Origin: Salipiger abyssi
Lineage (GTDB): Bacteria > Pseudomonadota > Alphaproteobacteria > Rhodobacterales > Rhodobacteraceae
NCBI RefSeq assembly: GCF_017311415.1
Contig: NZ_JAEKIS010000001.1
Span: 248,001 to 312,000 of the forward strand
DNA length: 64,000 bases
Direction: 5' to 3'
Position 1 is the first letter of the stretch. Each line of letters begins with the position of its first letter. Position numbers and translations under genes: made by a program. Positions 45,500-57,913 of the stretch are shown here, in pieces. The notes under the pieces are model-generated. The model ran no database searches and had not been told where the DNA came from. It worked only from the letters and a program-made list of their open reading frames with translations.

Positions 45500-46849
45500 T
45501 TATTGCTGTTGCTCGGTCTCGAGAACGCTCAGACCCTTGAGGATGTCGATGGCATAGGCCAGCTGGTAATCCTCTTCGCGCAGCGCGGCGGAGGCCTCGG
45601 CCTTGGCGCGGTCTTCCTCGATCTGGCGGATCTCTTCTTCGCTCAGGCTGTCATTGTCGAGCCGGCCGCGCAGATCGGCCTCGGAGCGGCTGAACGGGTT
45701 CGCGGGCGCGTCGTCTTCCTCGCTCTCGGGGCGGGCGCGGGGCTGTTCGACCACGATGTCGGGCGAGACGCCCAGCGCCTGGATCGAGCGGCCCGACGGC
45801 GTGTAATAGCGCGCCGTTGTCAGCCGCATGGCACCGTCGCCGCGCACCGGCATCACCGTCTGGACCGAGCCCTTGCCAAAGCTCTTGGTGCCCACGACCA
45901 CCGCGCGGCGATGATCCTGAAGCGCGCCGGCGACGATCTCGGAAGCGGAGGCAGAGCCGCCATTGATCAGCACGACCATCGGCTTGCCGCTGCTCAGATC
46001 GCCCTCGGAGGCGTTGTAGCGCTCGCCCTCGGCGAGGTTGCGGCCACGGGTGGAGACGATTTCCCCCTTTTCGAGGAAGGCATCGGACACCTTGATCGCC
46101 TGGGTCAGCAGACCACCGGGGTTGTTGCGCAGATCGAGCACCACGCCGTTGATCTGATCGAGCCCGCCGGCCTCCTCGATGCGCTCGGCCAGCCCTTCGG
46201 ACATCTGGGTGAAGGTCTGGTCGTTGAAGGTGGTGACGCGCAACACCACCGTGTCGCCCTCGAGCCGGGTGCGGGCGGCAGTCAGCTTGATCTTGTCGCG
46301 GATGATCGAGACCTCGAAGGGCTCTTCCTCGCCCTCGCGGACCACGGTGATGACGATCTCGGAACCCACCGGCCCGCGCATCAGATCGACCGCCTCGTCG
46401 AGCGTCATGCCCAGCACCGACTCGCCGTCGACATGGGTGATGAAATCGCCCGCCTCGATCCCGGCCTCGGCAGCGGGGGTGTCGTCGATCGGCGAGACGA
46501 CCTTGACGAACCCGTCCTCCTGCGTGACCTCGATGCCGAGCCCGCCGAACTCGCCGCGCGTCTGCACGCGCATGTCGGCGGCATCGTCCGGCGCCAGATA
46601 GCTGGAATGCGGATCGAGCGAGGTGAGCATGCCGTTGATCGCGGCCTCGATCAGCTCGCCCTCGTCCACCTCCTCGACATATTGCGCGCGGATGCGCTCG
46701 AAGATGTCGCCGAAAAGATCGAGCTGTTCGTAAACGGAGGTCGATCGTGCCGATTCCTGCGCCAGCAGCGGGCCGACGAATTGCGTGGTCGCGACAACGC
46801 CTGCGACCGTGCCGCCCAGCGCGGCCATCAGAAACTTGTTCATGCCCAT
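45500..46849 (-). CDS. ctpA: S41-family carboxyl-terminal processing protease
   Basis: A 449-residue periplasmic protease anchored or exported through an N-terminal hydrophobic segment (FLMAALGGTVAGVVATTQFV). A PDZ domain (about 95-175) controls access. The catalytic Ser lies in GGSASASEIV (about 297) and the Lys in GTKSFGKGSVQ (about 322). C-terminal residues are acidic and low-complexity. It trims periplasmic and envelope proteins. Its ATG lies one base after the envC stop, so the two are translationally linked. Confidence 0.94.
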   Translation of the reverse strand: MGMNKFLMAALGGTVAGVVATTQFVGPLLAQESARSTSVYEQLDLFGDIFERIRAQYVEEVDEGELIEAAINGMLTSLDPHSSYLAPDDAADMRVQTRGEFGGLGIEVTQEDGFVKVVSPIDDTPAAEAGIEAGDFITHVDGESVLGMTLDEAVDLMRGPVGSEIVITVVREGEEEPFEVSIIRDKIKLTAARTRLEGDTVVLRVTTFNDQTFTQMSEGLAERIEEAGGLDQINGVVLDLRNNPGGLLTQAIKVSDAFLEKGEIVSTRGRNLAEGERYNASEGDLSSGKPMVVLINGGSASASEIVAGALQDHRRAVVVGTKSFGKGSVQTVMPVRGDGAMRLTTARYYTPSGRSIQALGVSPDIVVEQPRARPESEEDDAPANPFSRSEADLRGRLDNDSLSEEEIRQIEEDRAKAEASAALREEDYQLAYAIDILKGLSVLETEQQQ

Positions 46850-46850
46850 A

Positions 46851-47966
46851 TCATCCCTTGTCGCTTGCGAACCACGTCAGCGGGTCCACGGGTACATCGC
46901 CCTGCCTGACCTCTATATAGAGCGTTTCCGTGCGTCCAGCGCCACCCCCATCAACAGATGGTGACGGATTGTCCCCGTCGGCGCCGCCGCCCATCAGCCC
47001 TACAGGGCTGCCTTCGGGCAAAACTTCGCCGGCGTGGCCGTAAACTGTGTCGAGCCCGGCGAAGACGAAAAGCAGATCCGGCTGCGGTTCGAGAATCGTC
47101 ACCAGACCGTAGTCGAGCAGCGGCCCGCTGTAGCGCACCGTCGCCGCGGTGGGGGCAGCGACCAGCGCCTGAGGGTGCGTTGCGATCACGATGCCCGGTC
47201 GGGTGACCCCCGCCGCATCCGTCTCGCCGGCGCGGCGCAGGATCTCGCCCTGCACCGGCAACTCCAGCGTGCCCTTGCGGTCGCCCATCGGCGGCAGGTT
47301 GGTCAGTACCTCGTTATCGGCGATCTCGGATAGGCCGCTGGCAAAGCCTTCCAGCGTCTCGGTAGAGGAGATCAGGATCGCCGTCTTCACCGGATCCTCG
47401 GTGAAGCGCGTCGGCAGGTCAGTGCGGTCGGCCACCGCCTGGCTCAGCTCGGTGCGCGCCTGCTGCACCCCGGAGAGCCCCTCCTGAAGCGTCTCCGCCG
47501 CGCTCTGTTGCAGCGCCCGCAGCGCGCTCACCTCGTCAAGATCGGCACGCAGTTGCTGCGCCTCGGCGGTCAGTCCCGGCGTCACCGAAGCCAGCATCAT
47601 TCCCGCCCGCGCGGCGCCCACCGGCCCCTGCGGATGCAGCATCGCCGCCGGCGCCGCCTTGCCGCCCATGCTGGAGAGCACCCCCAGCAACTGCGCGATC
47701 TCGCCCTCCTGGCTTTGCAGCCGGCGCGACAGTTCGGTCTCCCGGATCGCCGCGTCGCGCAGCCCCTCGCGCATGGCGGCGAGCCCGGCCTCATAGGCCT
47801 GCACCGTGCGGGTCAGCGCCCGCACCCGGTCGCGCGCGCTCTCTGCCTCGTCGAGCTGCACCGAGGCCTCTTCCAGCGCCTTCGCGGCGGCGCGCGCGGC
47901 CTCCGCCGAATCCTGCGCGAGGACCGGCGTGGCGAGCAGCGACAGGATCAGCACCAGCCGTTTCAC
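46851..47966 (-). CDS. EnvC-like murein hydrolase activator with degenerate LytM domain
   Basis: A 371-residue exported protein with a signal peptide (MKRLVLILSLLATPVLA). Residues 20-200 are a long coiled coil. Residues 230-371 are an M23/LytM fold that lacks the zinc ligands: no HxH, and FAGLDTVYGHAGEVLPEGS replaces the usual His-containing strand. It therefore should not cut peptidoglycan but activate an amidase, as EnvC does at the division site. It starts with GTG, overlapping the gpmI stop (GTGA). Confidence 0.9.
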   Translation of the reverse strand: MKRLVLILSLLATPVLAQDSAEAARAAAKALEEASVQLDEAESARDRVRALTRTVQAYEAGLAAMREGLRDAAIRETELSRRLQSQEGEIAQLLGVLSSMGGKAAPAAMLHPQGPVGAARAGMMLASVTPGLTAEAQQLRADLDEVSALRALQQSAAETLQEGLSGVQQARTELSQAVADRTDLPTRFTEDPVKTAILISSTETLEGFASGLSEIADNEVLTNLPPMGDRKGTLELPVQGEILRRAGETDAAGVTRPGIVIATHPQALVAAPTAATVRYSGPLLDYGLVTILEPQPDLLFVFAGLDTVYGHAGEVLPEGSPVGLMGGGADGDNPSPSVDGGGAGRTETLYIEVRQGDVPVDPLTWFASDKG

Positions 47967-49480
47967 GAGGAGATCAGGCTCTTCCCGGTCATTTCCTCGG
48001 GCTGCGGCAGGTTCATCAGCTGCAAGAGCGTCGGCGCCACATCGGCGAGCCTGCCGTCATGCAGCGTCGCGCCCTCGGGCCCGCCGAACAGGATCACCGG
48101 CACCAGATTGGTGGTATGCGCGGTGTGCGGGCCGTTGGTCGCGTCGTCCCACATCGTCTCGCAATTACCGTGGTCGGCGATCACGATCATCGCGCCACCG
48201 ACCTTCTCCAGCTCGGCCACCACCTTGCCGAGCCCGTCATCGACCGCCTCGCAGGCCTTGATCGCCGCGTCGAGATCGCCGGTATGGCCAACCATGTCGG
48301 GGTTGGCAAAATTGGTGACGATAAGGTCATAGCCCTTGTCGATCGCCTCGATAAATTTCTCCGCCACCTCGGGCTCAGACATCTCCGGTTGCAGATCGTA
48401 GGTCGCCACCTTGGGCGATTTCGGCATGAAGCGATCCTCGCCCTTCTCGGGCGTTTCCTTGCCGCCGTTGAGGAAGAAGGTCACATGCGGGTATTTCTCG
48501 GTCTCCGCCAGGCGGAACTGCGTCAGCCCGTGCTTGGCCACCCATTCGCCCAGTGTGTTGACGATCTCGCGCTTGGGATAGGCGGTGGCCATATAGGCAT
48601 TGTGATCGGTGGAATACTCGACCATGCCGAGCAGCGCGCTGAGCTCGGGTTTCTCGCGTTCGAACCCGTCGAAGCCCGGCTCGCCGATGGCCTTGAGGAT
48701 CTCGCGGGCGCGGTCGGCGCGGAAGTTGAGACAGAAGAGCCCATCACCGGGCATCACGCCTTTGTAATCGCCGATCACCGTGGGCAGCACGAATTCGTCG
48801 GTCACGTCCTGCGCATAGCTCTGGGAAACCGCCGTCACCGGGTCGGGCGCGGTCTCGCCCTTGCCGAGGACCATCGCATCATAGGCCTTTTCCACCCGCT
48901 CCCAGCGGTTGTCGCGGTCCATGGCGTAGTAGCGCCCGATCACCGTGCCGATGCTGGCACCCTCGGGCAGGCTCTCGGCCAATACCTTGACGAAACCCTC
49001 GCCCGATTTTGGCGCCACGTCGCGCCCGTCGGTGATGGCATGCACGACGACGGTGCAGCCCAGATCGGTGATCATCTTCACCGCCGCCTTGATATGCTCG
49101 ATATGCCCGTGCACGCCGCCATCCGAGACCACGCCCATTAGATGCGCGGTGCCGCTGGCGTCCTTCACCCTGGCGGCAAAAGCCTTGATCGCGTCGTTGT
49201 CGAAGAAGGAGCCGTCCTCGATGGCGAGGTCGATCTGGCCCAGATCCATCGCCACCACGCGCCCGGCGCCGATATTGGTATGGCCCACTTCCGAGTTCCC
49301 CATCTGCCCGGAGGGCAGCCCCACATCCGGCCCGAAGGTCACCAGCGTGGCATGCGGACAGGTGGCGTAGAGCCGGTCCATGGTGGGGGTATTGGCGAGT
49401 TTGGGGGCGTTGTACGCGGTCTCGTCGCGGAGGCCCCATCCGTCGAGGATGGTCAGGACAACGGGTTTCGGCGTGGTCAT
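47963..49480 (-). CDS. gpmI: 2,3-bisphosphoglycerate-independent phosphoglycerate mutase
   Basis: A 505-residue glycolytic enzyme interconverting 3- and 2-phosphoglycerate. The phosphorylated serine is Ser63 in MGNSEVGH. Metal ligands are seen in LDGWG, NFANPDMVGHTGD and IADHGN. It opens the gpmI-envC-ctpA run, a combination of glycolysis and cell-division envelope functions. AAGGG lies upstream of the ATG. The low-GC cassette begins 69 bases upstream. Confidence 0.97.
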   Translation of the reverse strand: MTTPKPVVLTILDGWGLRDETAYNAPKLANTPTMDRLYATCPHATLVTFGPDVGLPSGQMGNSEVGHTNIGAGRVVAMDLGQIDLAIEDGSFFDNDAIKAFAARVKDASGTAHLMGVVSDGGVHGHIEHIKAAVKMITDLGCTVVVHAITDGRDVAPKSGEGFVKVLAESLPEGASIGTVIGRYYAMDRDNRWERVEKAYDAMVLGKGETAPDPVTAVSQSYAQDVTDEFVLPTVIGDYKGVMPGDGLFCLNFRADRAREILKAIGEPGFDGFEREKPELSALLGMVEYSTDHNAYMATAYPKREIVNTLGEWVAKHGLTQFRLAETEKYPHVTFFLNGGKETPEKGEDRFMPKSPKVATYDLQPEMSEPEVAEKFIEAIDKGYDLIVTNFANPDMVGHTGDLDAAIKACEAVDDGLGKVVAELEKVGGAMIVIADHGNCETMWDDATNGPHTAHTTNLVPVILFGGPEGATLHDGRLADVAPTLLQLMNLPQPEEMTGKSLISS

Positions 49481-49549
49481 GGGAGGAGCCCTTCTGAACG
49501 GCAGGTCAGGGGCGGTTTAGCAGGTCGGATGGGGGATGTGGAGGGGAAG

Positions 49550-50044
49550 CTACTCCGCTCCTTGCTTTGCTGCAGTAAAACCCCAACCTGCGCCGAAACC
49601 TGCCCCAAACGTCGCAAAGAATGCCAGTATTTGCTTGAATAAGTCGGGGTTATCTTTTGCGAAGGTGAACGCAAGAACAAAGAATGCCAAGATCGCAAGG
49701 ACCACATACACTAGGGTATAACGTCTTGAGGAGGCTCTCTCTTCATACTCGCGGACACTGTCTGCTTCATCATTAGCAATCAGTTGAGAGATGTGCTCAG
49801 GAGTGACTTTCTCTGCTACCGGATTCCTTGCTGGGCCGGCCGATAGTATGCCAAATGTCTCCCTCACCTGATGCCTCATAGGCTCAGGAAGACTCTCCAA
49901 AACCTCTGGAGGGATGGGAAGCTCCGGCTGATCCTCTCTGTTAGACTCACCGCCAGCATCAGAAGCGGCGGATCTTAGAACAAGCTGTGGATCGTCATCA
50001 GTCGCCGCATCTGAGCTTGAAGCAGGTTCTCGATCTTCGGTCAA
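49550..50044 (-). CDS. Low-GC cassette gene 2: acidic protein with two C-terminal membrane helices
   Basis: A 164-residue protein of unknown function. The first 60 residues are acidic and Pro/Ser-rich (LPIPPEVLESLPEPMRHQVR), followed by a charged linker (EEKVTP-like, SVREYEERASSRR) and two helices (YTLVYVVLAILAFFVLAFTF, ILAFFATFGAGFGAGWGF). The layout recalls DUF2335-type membrane proteins but I cannot confirm that. It starts with TTG overlapping the upstream stop (TTGA). Two 60-base lines hand-counted in the cassette gave 45-48% GC, against 68% in gpmI, suggesting acquisition. Confidence 0.65.
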   Translation of the reverse strand: MTEDREPASSSDAATDDDPQLVLRSAASDAGGESNREDQPELPIPPEVLESLPEPMRHQVRETFGILSAGPARNPVAEKVTPEHISQLIANDEADSVREYEERASSRRYTLVYVVLAILAFFVLAFTFAKDNPDLFKQILAFFATFGAGFGAGWGFTAAKQGAE

Positions 50045-50385
50045 AGCACAGAAAGCCTTTGAGCTATGACTTCATCGAGTTTCCGAGACACGACATCTTC
50101 AACCCTCGAACGAACTTCATTCTCAATATAAGACGCAAGCAAGGTTTCGAGAGTATCAGCGAACTGTTGATCTGAGATTCGCTTTTCTTCTCGAAGTACA
50201 AGCATCCCCTTGATGAGAGCTTTCAAACTCGTTTGTGTCGCTGTTTCCACAGCATCTTCGTAAGAGTGCTTAGCCGTAACAATATTTCGCGTGAACGCAA
50301 TCGAAGGAGCAGAGAACCGCCTTTTCAGAGGTTCTTTCTGGCTACTCAATTGCCATGATGCTGATTTTAGCGCTGTCGAGCTCAT
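50041..50385 (-). CDS. Low-GC cassette gene 1: helical protein of unknown function
   Basis: A 114-residue, mostly helical soluble protein. After a basic N-terminus (SQKEPLKRRFSAPSIAFTRN) comes a long amphipathic stretch (EEKRISDQQFADTLETLL, ENEVRSRVEDVVSRKLDEVI) suited to self-association. I recognise no family. GGGG precedes the ATG. It overlaps gene 2 by four bases, so both are made from one message. It lies 132 bp downstream of carB in the same direction, and no terminator is visible in between, so carB read-through is possible. Confidence 0.62.
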   Translation of the reverse strand: MSSTALKSASWQLSSQKEPLKRRFSAPSIAFTRNIVTAKHSYEDAVETATQTSLKALIKGMLVLREEKRISDQQFADTLETLLASYIENEVRSRVEDVVSRKLDEVIAQRLSVL

Positions 50386-50517
50386 TTCTACCCCGTGCGC
50401 ATGAAGCGCATTCCGTCTCGTATCTAGACAGATCTATGTTTCAAACACAAGTTCGGCAACATTTTGTCCAGAAAGCGTTACCCTGCCGTTTAAGTCAAGG
50501 AAAACAGAAGCAACACC

Positions 50518-53850
<3,333 letters not shown>

Positions 53851-53984
53851 TTTTCGACCTCTGTTCTGGCGCGTTCGTCAGGCATGGGGCAACGGGCGGG
53901 GGAGTCGCCGCTACCCGCAAATTGTCGTGCGTTATAGACAAGCGCGATGCCCGTGCAACCCCAATCGGTGCAGCAGACGGCAAC

Positions 53985-54026
53985 AGCGCAGCCAAGAATT
54001 TTCGTACGAAAATTCTTGGCTGCGCT
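53985..54026. repeat. 42-bp perfect palindrome
   Basis: Perfectly self-complementary: arms AGCGCAGCCAAGAATTTTCG (53985-54004) and the reverse complement, centred on TACG at 54004-54007. It lies in the 207 bp between carB and cfa. The single-stranded form would fold into a 20-bp hairpin without loop space, and as duplex DNA it could bind a dimeric protein. It may terminate cfa transcription or belong to a dispersed repeat family with a TTTTCGTACGAAAA core. Confidence 0.9.
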
Positions 54027-54057
54027 CTGGTGATCCAGAGACGGAGAGAGCCGCGGA

Positions 54058-55287
54058 CTATTGCGCCGCGTGCAGCATGTGACCGTGACGGTCCTGATAG
54101 AGATAGTCCCGCGTCGTCGGCACCGCGTATTGCTTGTGCGCCAGCTGGAGGTGGAACACACCCTGCCGCGTCTCCTCGAAGGTGGCCTCGCAGGCCACGA
54201 GGTAAAAGCGCCACATGCGCACGAAGCGCTCGTCATACATCTCGCGCACCTTCGGCAGCGCCGCCTCGAAGCGCTGGCGCCAGTGGTTCAGCGTCGGGCC
54301 GTAATGGCCGCGCAGGATCTCCACATCGGTACACCAGAGCCCCGAGCGCTCCACCGCCGCCGAGACCTCGGAGAGGTTGGGAATATAGCCGCCGGGAAAG
54401 ATGTACTTGTCGATCCAGCTCGACGTGGCGCCGGGCGGCGAGACATGGCCGATGGTGTGGATCAGCGAGATCCCGTCATCCTCCAGCAGATCGTTCACCT
54501 TGGAGAAATATTCGCGCAGATGCGGATAGCCCACATGCTCCAGCATGCCGACGCTGACGATCCGGTCGAAGCGTTCGCCGATCTTGCGGTAATCGAGCAG
54601 CCGGAACTCGACCCGGTCGGCCAGCCCCGCCGCCTCGGCACGTTTTTGCGCGGTGGCCAGCTGGTTTTCCGACAGCGTCACCCCGGTGACCCGCGCGCCG
54701 AAGTCGCGCGCCAGCGTCAGCGCCATCCCGCCCCAGCCGCAGCCGATATCCAGCACCCTCATGCCGCGCTCGATATGCAGCTTGCGGGCGATATGCGCCT
54801 TCTTGGCGCGCTGCGCGTCCTCCAGGCTCATCTTCGGATCGGCGAAATAGGCGCAGGAATACTGCATGTCCGCATCGAGGAAGAGCCGGTAGAGATCGTC
54901 CGAGATATCGTAATGGTGCTGCACGTTGCGCGCCGAGCGCAGCGGGTTGTTGCGCTGCGCCACCCCGCGCAGCCAGCCGCGCAGCGCATGCGCGATATTG
55001 AACCAGGCCGGCATTCGCCCCTGCGCCTGGTTGCGCACCAGCAGCGCCACGAAATCGTAGAGCTCCTGCGGCGGCACTTCGATCCGCCCGTCCATATAGC
55101 CTTCGCCCAGCGCCAGCACCGGGCGCAGGGCCAGTTCCCTGATTATGCCATCATCCTTCAGCGTCACATTGGCTTGCGGCCCGTCTCCGGGGCCGTAGCT
55201 GCGATGCGACCCGTCCGGCCAGGTGACCCCCAGCCGTCCCGTCACGATCAGACGCCGAAGCATTTGGTCCATCACGGCGTTCCACAT
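54058..55287 (-). CDS. cfa: Cyclopropane-fatty-acyl-phospholipid synthase
   Basis: A 409-residue SAM-dependent enzyme that adds a methylene bridge to unsaturated membrane lipids. The SAM-binding motif LDIGCGWGGM sits near residue 180. Family motifs QHHYDISDDLYRLFLD, MQYSCAYF, VSVGMLEHVGY and KYIFPGGYIP are present. I chose the ATG at 55287, which has GGGGG upstream; a TTG at 55314 would add nine residues but lacks a ribosome site. It is divergent from aspS. Confidence 0.93.
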   Translation of the reverse strand: MWNAVMDQMLRRLIVTGRLGVTWPDGSHRSYGPGDGPQANVTLKDDGIIRELALRPVLALGEGYMDGRIEVPPQELYDFVALLVRNQAQGRMPAWFNIAHALRGWLRGVAQRNNPLRSARNVQHHYDISDDLYRLFLDADMQYSCAYFADPKMSLEDAQRAKKAHIARKLHIERGMRVLDIGCGWGGMALTLARDFGARVTGVTLSENQLATAQKRAEAAGLADRVEFRLLDYRKIGERFDRIVSVGMLEHVGYPHLREYFSKVNDLLEDDGISLIHTIGHVSPPGATSSWIDKYIFPGGYIPNLSEVSAAVERSGLWCTDVEILRGHYGPTLNHWRQRFEAALPKVREMYDERFVRMWRFYLVACEATFEETRQGVFHLQLAHKQYAVPTTRDYLYQDRHGHMLHAAQ

Positions 55288-55398
55288 CGTCACCCCCGTG
55301 ACCTGTTTTGCCAAATCGACTCAAAACGCTTGGAATCGTAAAAACGTTAACGAAGATTAACTCAGACCGGAATTCTGGACAAATCAAGGGCCCTTCCC

Positions 55399-55427
55399 TT
55401 GACTTCCTCGCCGGTCCCTTGTGTATC
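55399..55427 (+). promoter_or_regulatory. Candidate aspS promoter
   Basis: TTGACT (55399-55404), a 17-base spacer and TGTATC (55422-55427), 38 bases before the aspS start. The -35 is strong, the -10 weak. Confidence 0.5.
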
Positions 55428-55465
55428 GGCGCCTAGTTTTTCCGCACAGATCGGGATCTGAGATC

Positions 55466-57247
55466 ATGCACGCCTACCGCTCGCACACCTGCGCCGCGCT
55501 TACCAAAGAGAATGTCGGCGAGACCGTCCGCCTCTCGGGCTGGGTGCATCGCATCCGGGATCACGGCGGCATCCTCTTCATCGACCTGCGCGACCATTAC
55601 GGCCTGACCCAGGTGCTCTGCGATCCGGATTCGCCGGTCTTCGCCGAGGTCGAGAAGGTGCGCAGCGAATGGTGCATCCGCATCGACGGCGTGGTGAAGG
55701 CCCGCGACGAGAGCCTGGTGAACCCCAAGCTGCCCACCGGCGAGATCGAGGTCTTCGTGCGCGATCTCGAAGTGCTGGGCGCCGCGAAGGAACTGCCGCT
55801 GATGGTCTTCGGCGAGCAGGAATACCCCGAGGAAACCCGCCTGCGCTATCGCTATCTCGACCTGCGCCGCGAAGAGATGCAGCGCTCGATGACCCTGCGC
55901 TCCGACGTGGTGGCCTCCATGCGCCGCCGCATGTGGGACAAGGGGTTCCGCGAATATCAGACGCCGATCATCACCGCGTCGAGCCCCGAGGGCGCGCGCG
56001 ACTTCCTGGTGCCCTCGCGCCTACACCCGGGTAAGTTCTATGCGCTGCCGCAGGCGCCGCAGCTCTTCAAGCAGCTGATCATGGTGTCGGGCTTCGACAA
56101 GTATTTCCAGATCGCGCCCTGTTTCCGCGACGAGGATCCCCGCGCCGACCGCTCGCCCACCGATTTCTACCAGCTCGACATGGAGATGAGCTTTGTCTCC
56201 CAGCAGGACGTGTTCGACACGATCTCGCCGGTAATCGCGGGCATCTTCGAGGAGTTCGGCGAGGGCGCGAAAGTCGACGATCCGGCGAGCTGGCCGCAGA
56301 TCCCCTATGCCGAGGCGGCGCTGAAATACGGTACCGACAAGCCCGACCTGCGCAACCCGATCGAGATGCAGGACGTGTCCGAGCATTTCCGCGGCTCCGG
56401 CTTTGCGATCTTCGCCAAGCTGCTGGAGCAGGAGGGCACCGAGATCCGCGCCATTCCGGCGCCGAGCGGCGGCTCGCGCAAGTTCTGCGACCGGATGAAC
56501 GCCTTTGCCCAGAAAGAGGGGCTGCCCGGCATGGGCTATATCTTCTGGCGCGATCAGGGCGAGGGCATCGAGGCCGCCGGCCCGCTGGCCAAGAATATCG
56601 GCCCCGAGCGTACCGAGGCGATCCGCCAGCAGCTTGGGCTCGGCGTCGGCGATGCGGCCTTCTTCCTCGGCGGCAAGCCCGCGGGCTTCCAGCGCGTGGC
56701 CGGCAGGGCGCGCGACGTGATCGGCGAAGAGCTGGGGCTCACCGACACCAACCGTTTCGCCTTTGCCTGGATCGTGGATTTCCCGATCTACGAGAAGGAC
56801 GAGGAGACCGGCGCGGTCGATTTCGAGCACAACCCGTTCTCGATGCCGCAGGGCGGCATGGCGGCGCTGGAAGGCAACCCGCTAAAGGTGCTGGGCTATC
56901 AGTACGATCTGGCCTGCAACGGCTACGAGCTGGTCTCGGGCGCGATCCGGAACCACAAGCCGGAGATCATGCTCAAGGCGTTCGAGCTGGCGGGCTATGG
57001 CGAGGACGAGGTGAAGAAGCGCTTTGCCGGGCTCTACACCGCGTTCCAGTACGGCGCCCCGCCGCACGGTGGCTGCGCTGCCGGGATCGACCGGATCGTG
57101 ATGCTGCTGGCCGGCACCTCGAACATCCGCGAGGTCATCATGTTCCCGATGAACCAGCGCGCCGAGGATCTGATGATGCAGGCGCCCTCCGAGCCGAGCT
57201 CGGATCAGCTCATGGAACTGTCACTGCGGGTGATCCCGCAGGAATGA
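55466..57247 (+). CDS. aspS: Aspartyl-tRNA synthetase
   Basis: A 593-residue class IIb synthetase. An OB-fold anticodon-binding domain (residues 1-110, [20 protein letters not shown]) precedes the catalytic core with motif 2 [19 protein letters not shown], a bacterial GAD insertion domain (about 300-420) and motif 3 [15 protein letters not shown]. The start is the ATG at 55466; an upstream in-frame start covers the promoter. Whether it also charges tRNA-Asn cannot be decided here. Confidence 0.97.
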   Translation: MHAYRSHTCAALTKENVGETVRLSGWVHRIRDHGGILFIDLRDHYGLTQVLCDPDSPVFAEVEKVRSEWCIRIDGVVKARDESLVNPKLPTGEIEVFVRDLEVLGAAKELPLMVFGEQEYPEETRLRYRYLDLRREEMQRSMTLRSDVVASMRRRMWDKGFREYQTPIITASSPEGARDFLVPSRLHPGKFYALPQAPQLFKQLIMVSGFDKYFQIAPCFRDEDPRADRSPTDFYQLDMEMSFVSQQDVFDTISPVIAGIFEEFGEGAKVDDPASWPQIPYAEAALKYGTDKPDLRNPIEMQDVSEHFRGSGFAIFAKLLEQEGTEIRAIPAPSGGSRKFCDRMNAFAQKEGLPGMGYIFWRDQGEGIEAAGPLAKNIGPERTEAIRQQLGLGVGDAAFFLGGKPAGFQRVAGRARDVIGEELGLTDTNRFAFAWIVDFPIYEKDEETGAVDFEHNPFSMPQGGMAALEGNPLKVLGYQYDLACNGYELVSGAIRNHKPEIMLKAFELAGYGEDEVKKRFAGLYTAFQYGAPPHGGCAAGIDRIVMLLAGTSNIREVIMFPMNQRAEDLMMQAPSEPSSDQLMELSLRVIPQE

Positions 57248-57250
57248 CGA

Positions 57251-57275
57251 AAAGGCGCCTTCGGGCGCCTTTTTT
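57251..57275 (+). terminator. aspS terminator with UUCG tetraloop
   Basis: AAAGGCGCC-TTCG-GGCGCCTTTTTTT, four bases after the aspS stop: a 9-bp stem, stable UUCG loop and a long T-run. It is the most canonical intrinsic terminator in the window. Confidence 0.92.
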
Positions 57276-57388
57276 GTTGTCGATGGGGCGGGGTCGCCGG
57301 GGTCAGGCGTGGCGCCTATACCCCGTCCCGCGACCCGTGGTGCCGGGAGTGCGTCTCAACCTATGAGACAGCGCCGGTGGGAACCGCA

Positions 57389-57456
57389 GAGGCCCCGGAT
57401 CAGGTCCGGGGCGGGTTTCTCTTGTGGCTCACGCCCCGGACCTGATCCGGGGCCTC
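57389..57456. repeat. Paired palindromic repeat (CCCCGGATCAGGTCCGGGG type)
   Basis: Two 25-base perfect inverted arms around a 16-18 base loop, each arm a hairpin, between aspS and cueR. Same family as 4410 and 44397. The 276-bp region between aspS and cueR holds only the terminator, this repeat and the copy at 57492. Confidence 0.88.
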
Positions 57457-57491
57457 ACCCTGTCGAGCCGTCGCAAGCTGTCGGGATCAAC

Positions 57492-57516
57492 CGTAGGGTG
57501 GGCAATCTGCCCACCG
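57492..57516. repeat. Dispersed repeat, GTAGGGTGGGCAATCTGCCC type, copy 2
   Basis: Identical to 414-438 over 25 bases, eight bases beyond the cueR stop on the minus strand. Confidence 0.8.
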
Positions 57517-57523
57517 CACCCCC

Positions 57524-57913
57524 TCACCCCTCCGACGCGAGATCGTTGAGGATCGGACAATCCGGCCGGTTGTCGCCATGACAGGCCTCCACCAGCCGCG
57601 CCAGCGTGTCCTGCATCTGGCGAAGCTGGGCGATCTTCTCCTCGATCCGGTGCAGATGCTCGCTCGCCAGCGCCTTCACATCGGCGCTCTCGCGGGCCTC
57701 GTCCTCGTAGAGCCCCAGCAGCGTGCGGCAATCCTCGATGGTGAAGCCGAGCGCCCGGGCGCGGGCGAGAAAGGCCAGCTTGTGCAGATCCTGTTCGCTG
57801 AAGGCGCGGTAGCCATTGGCGCTGCGATGCGGCCTCACGAGGCCGATATCCTCGTAATAGCGGATCGTCTTGGCCGGCAGCCCGGCGCGTTCGGAGACCT
57901 GTCCGATATTCAT
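57524..57913 (-). CDS. cueR: Cu(I)-responsive MerR-family regulator CueR
   Basis: A 129-residue activator. The MerR helix-turn-helix opens the protein ([20 protein letters not shown]), a dimerising helix follows, and the metal loop holds Cys111 and Cys119 ([13 protein letters not shown]), the spacing of copper/silver/gold sensors. It overlaps the copA stop by four bases (ATGA), so it is made from the copA message and should activate the dyad promoter at 60428. No other metal-binding residues are seen. Confidence 0.92.
   Translation of the reverse strand: MNIGQVSERAGLPAKTIRYYEDIGLVRPHRSANGYRAFSEQDLHKLAFLARARALGFTIEDCRTLLGLYEDEARESADVKALASEHLHRIEEKIAQLRQMQDTLARLVEACHGDNRPDCPILNDLASEG

Noticed and set aside
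49481-50517. Prophage or integrative element boundaries around the low-GC cassette
   Set aside because: No tRNA, integrase or flanking direct repeats are visible, so only a small cassette is claimed.
50386-50517. Dedicated promoter for the low-GC cassette
   Set aside because: TTGTGT and TAGATA with an 18-base gap exist on the minus strand, but the match is too weak to annotate.
55288-55314. TTG start for cfa
   Set aside because: It would add nine residues but has no ribosome site; the ATG at 55287 has GGGGG nearby and fits the family better.
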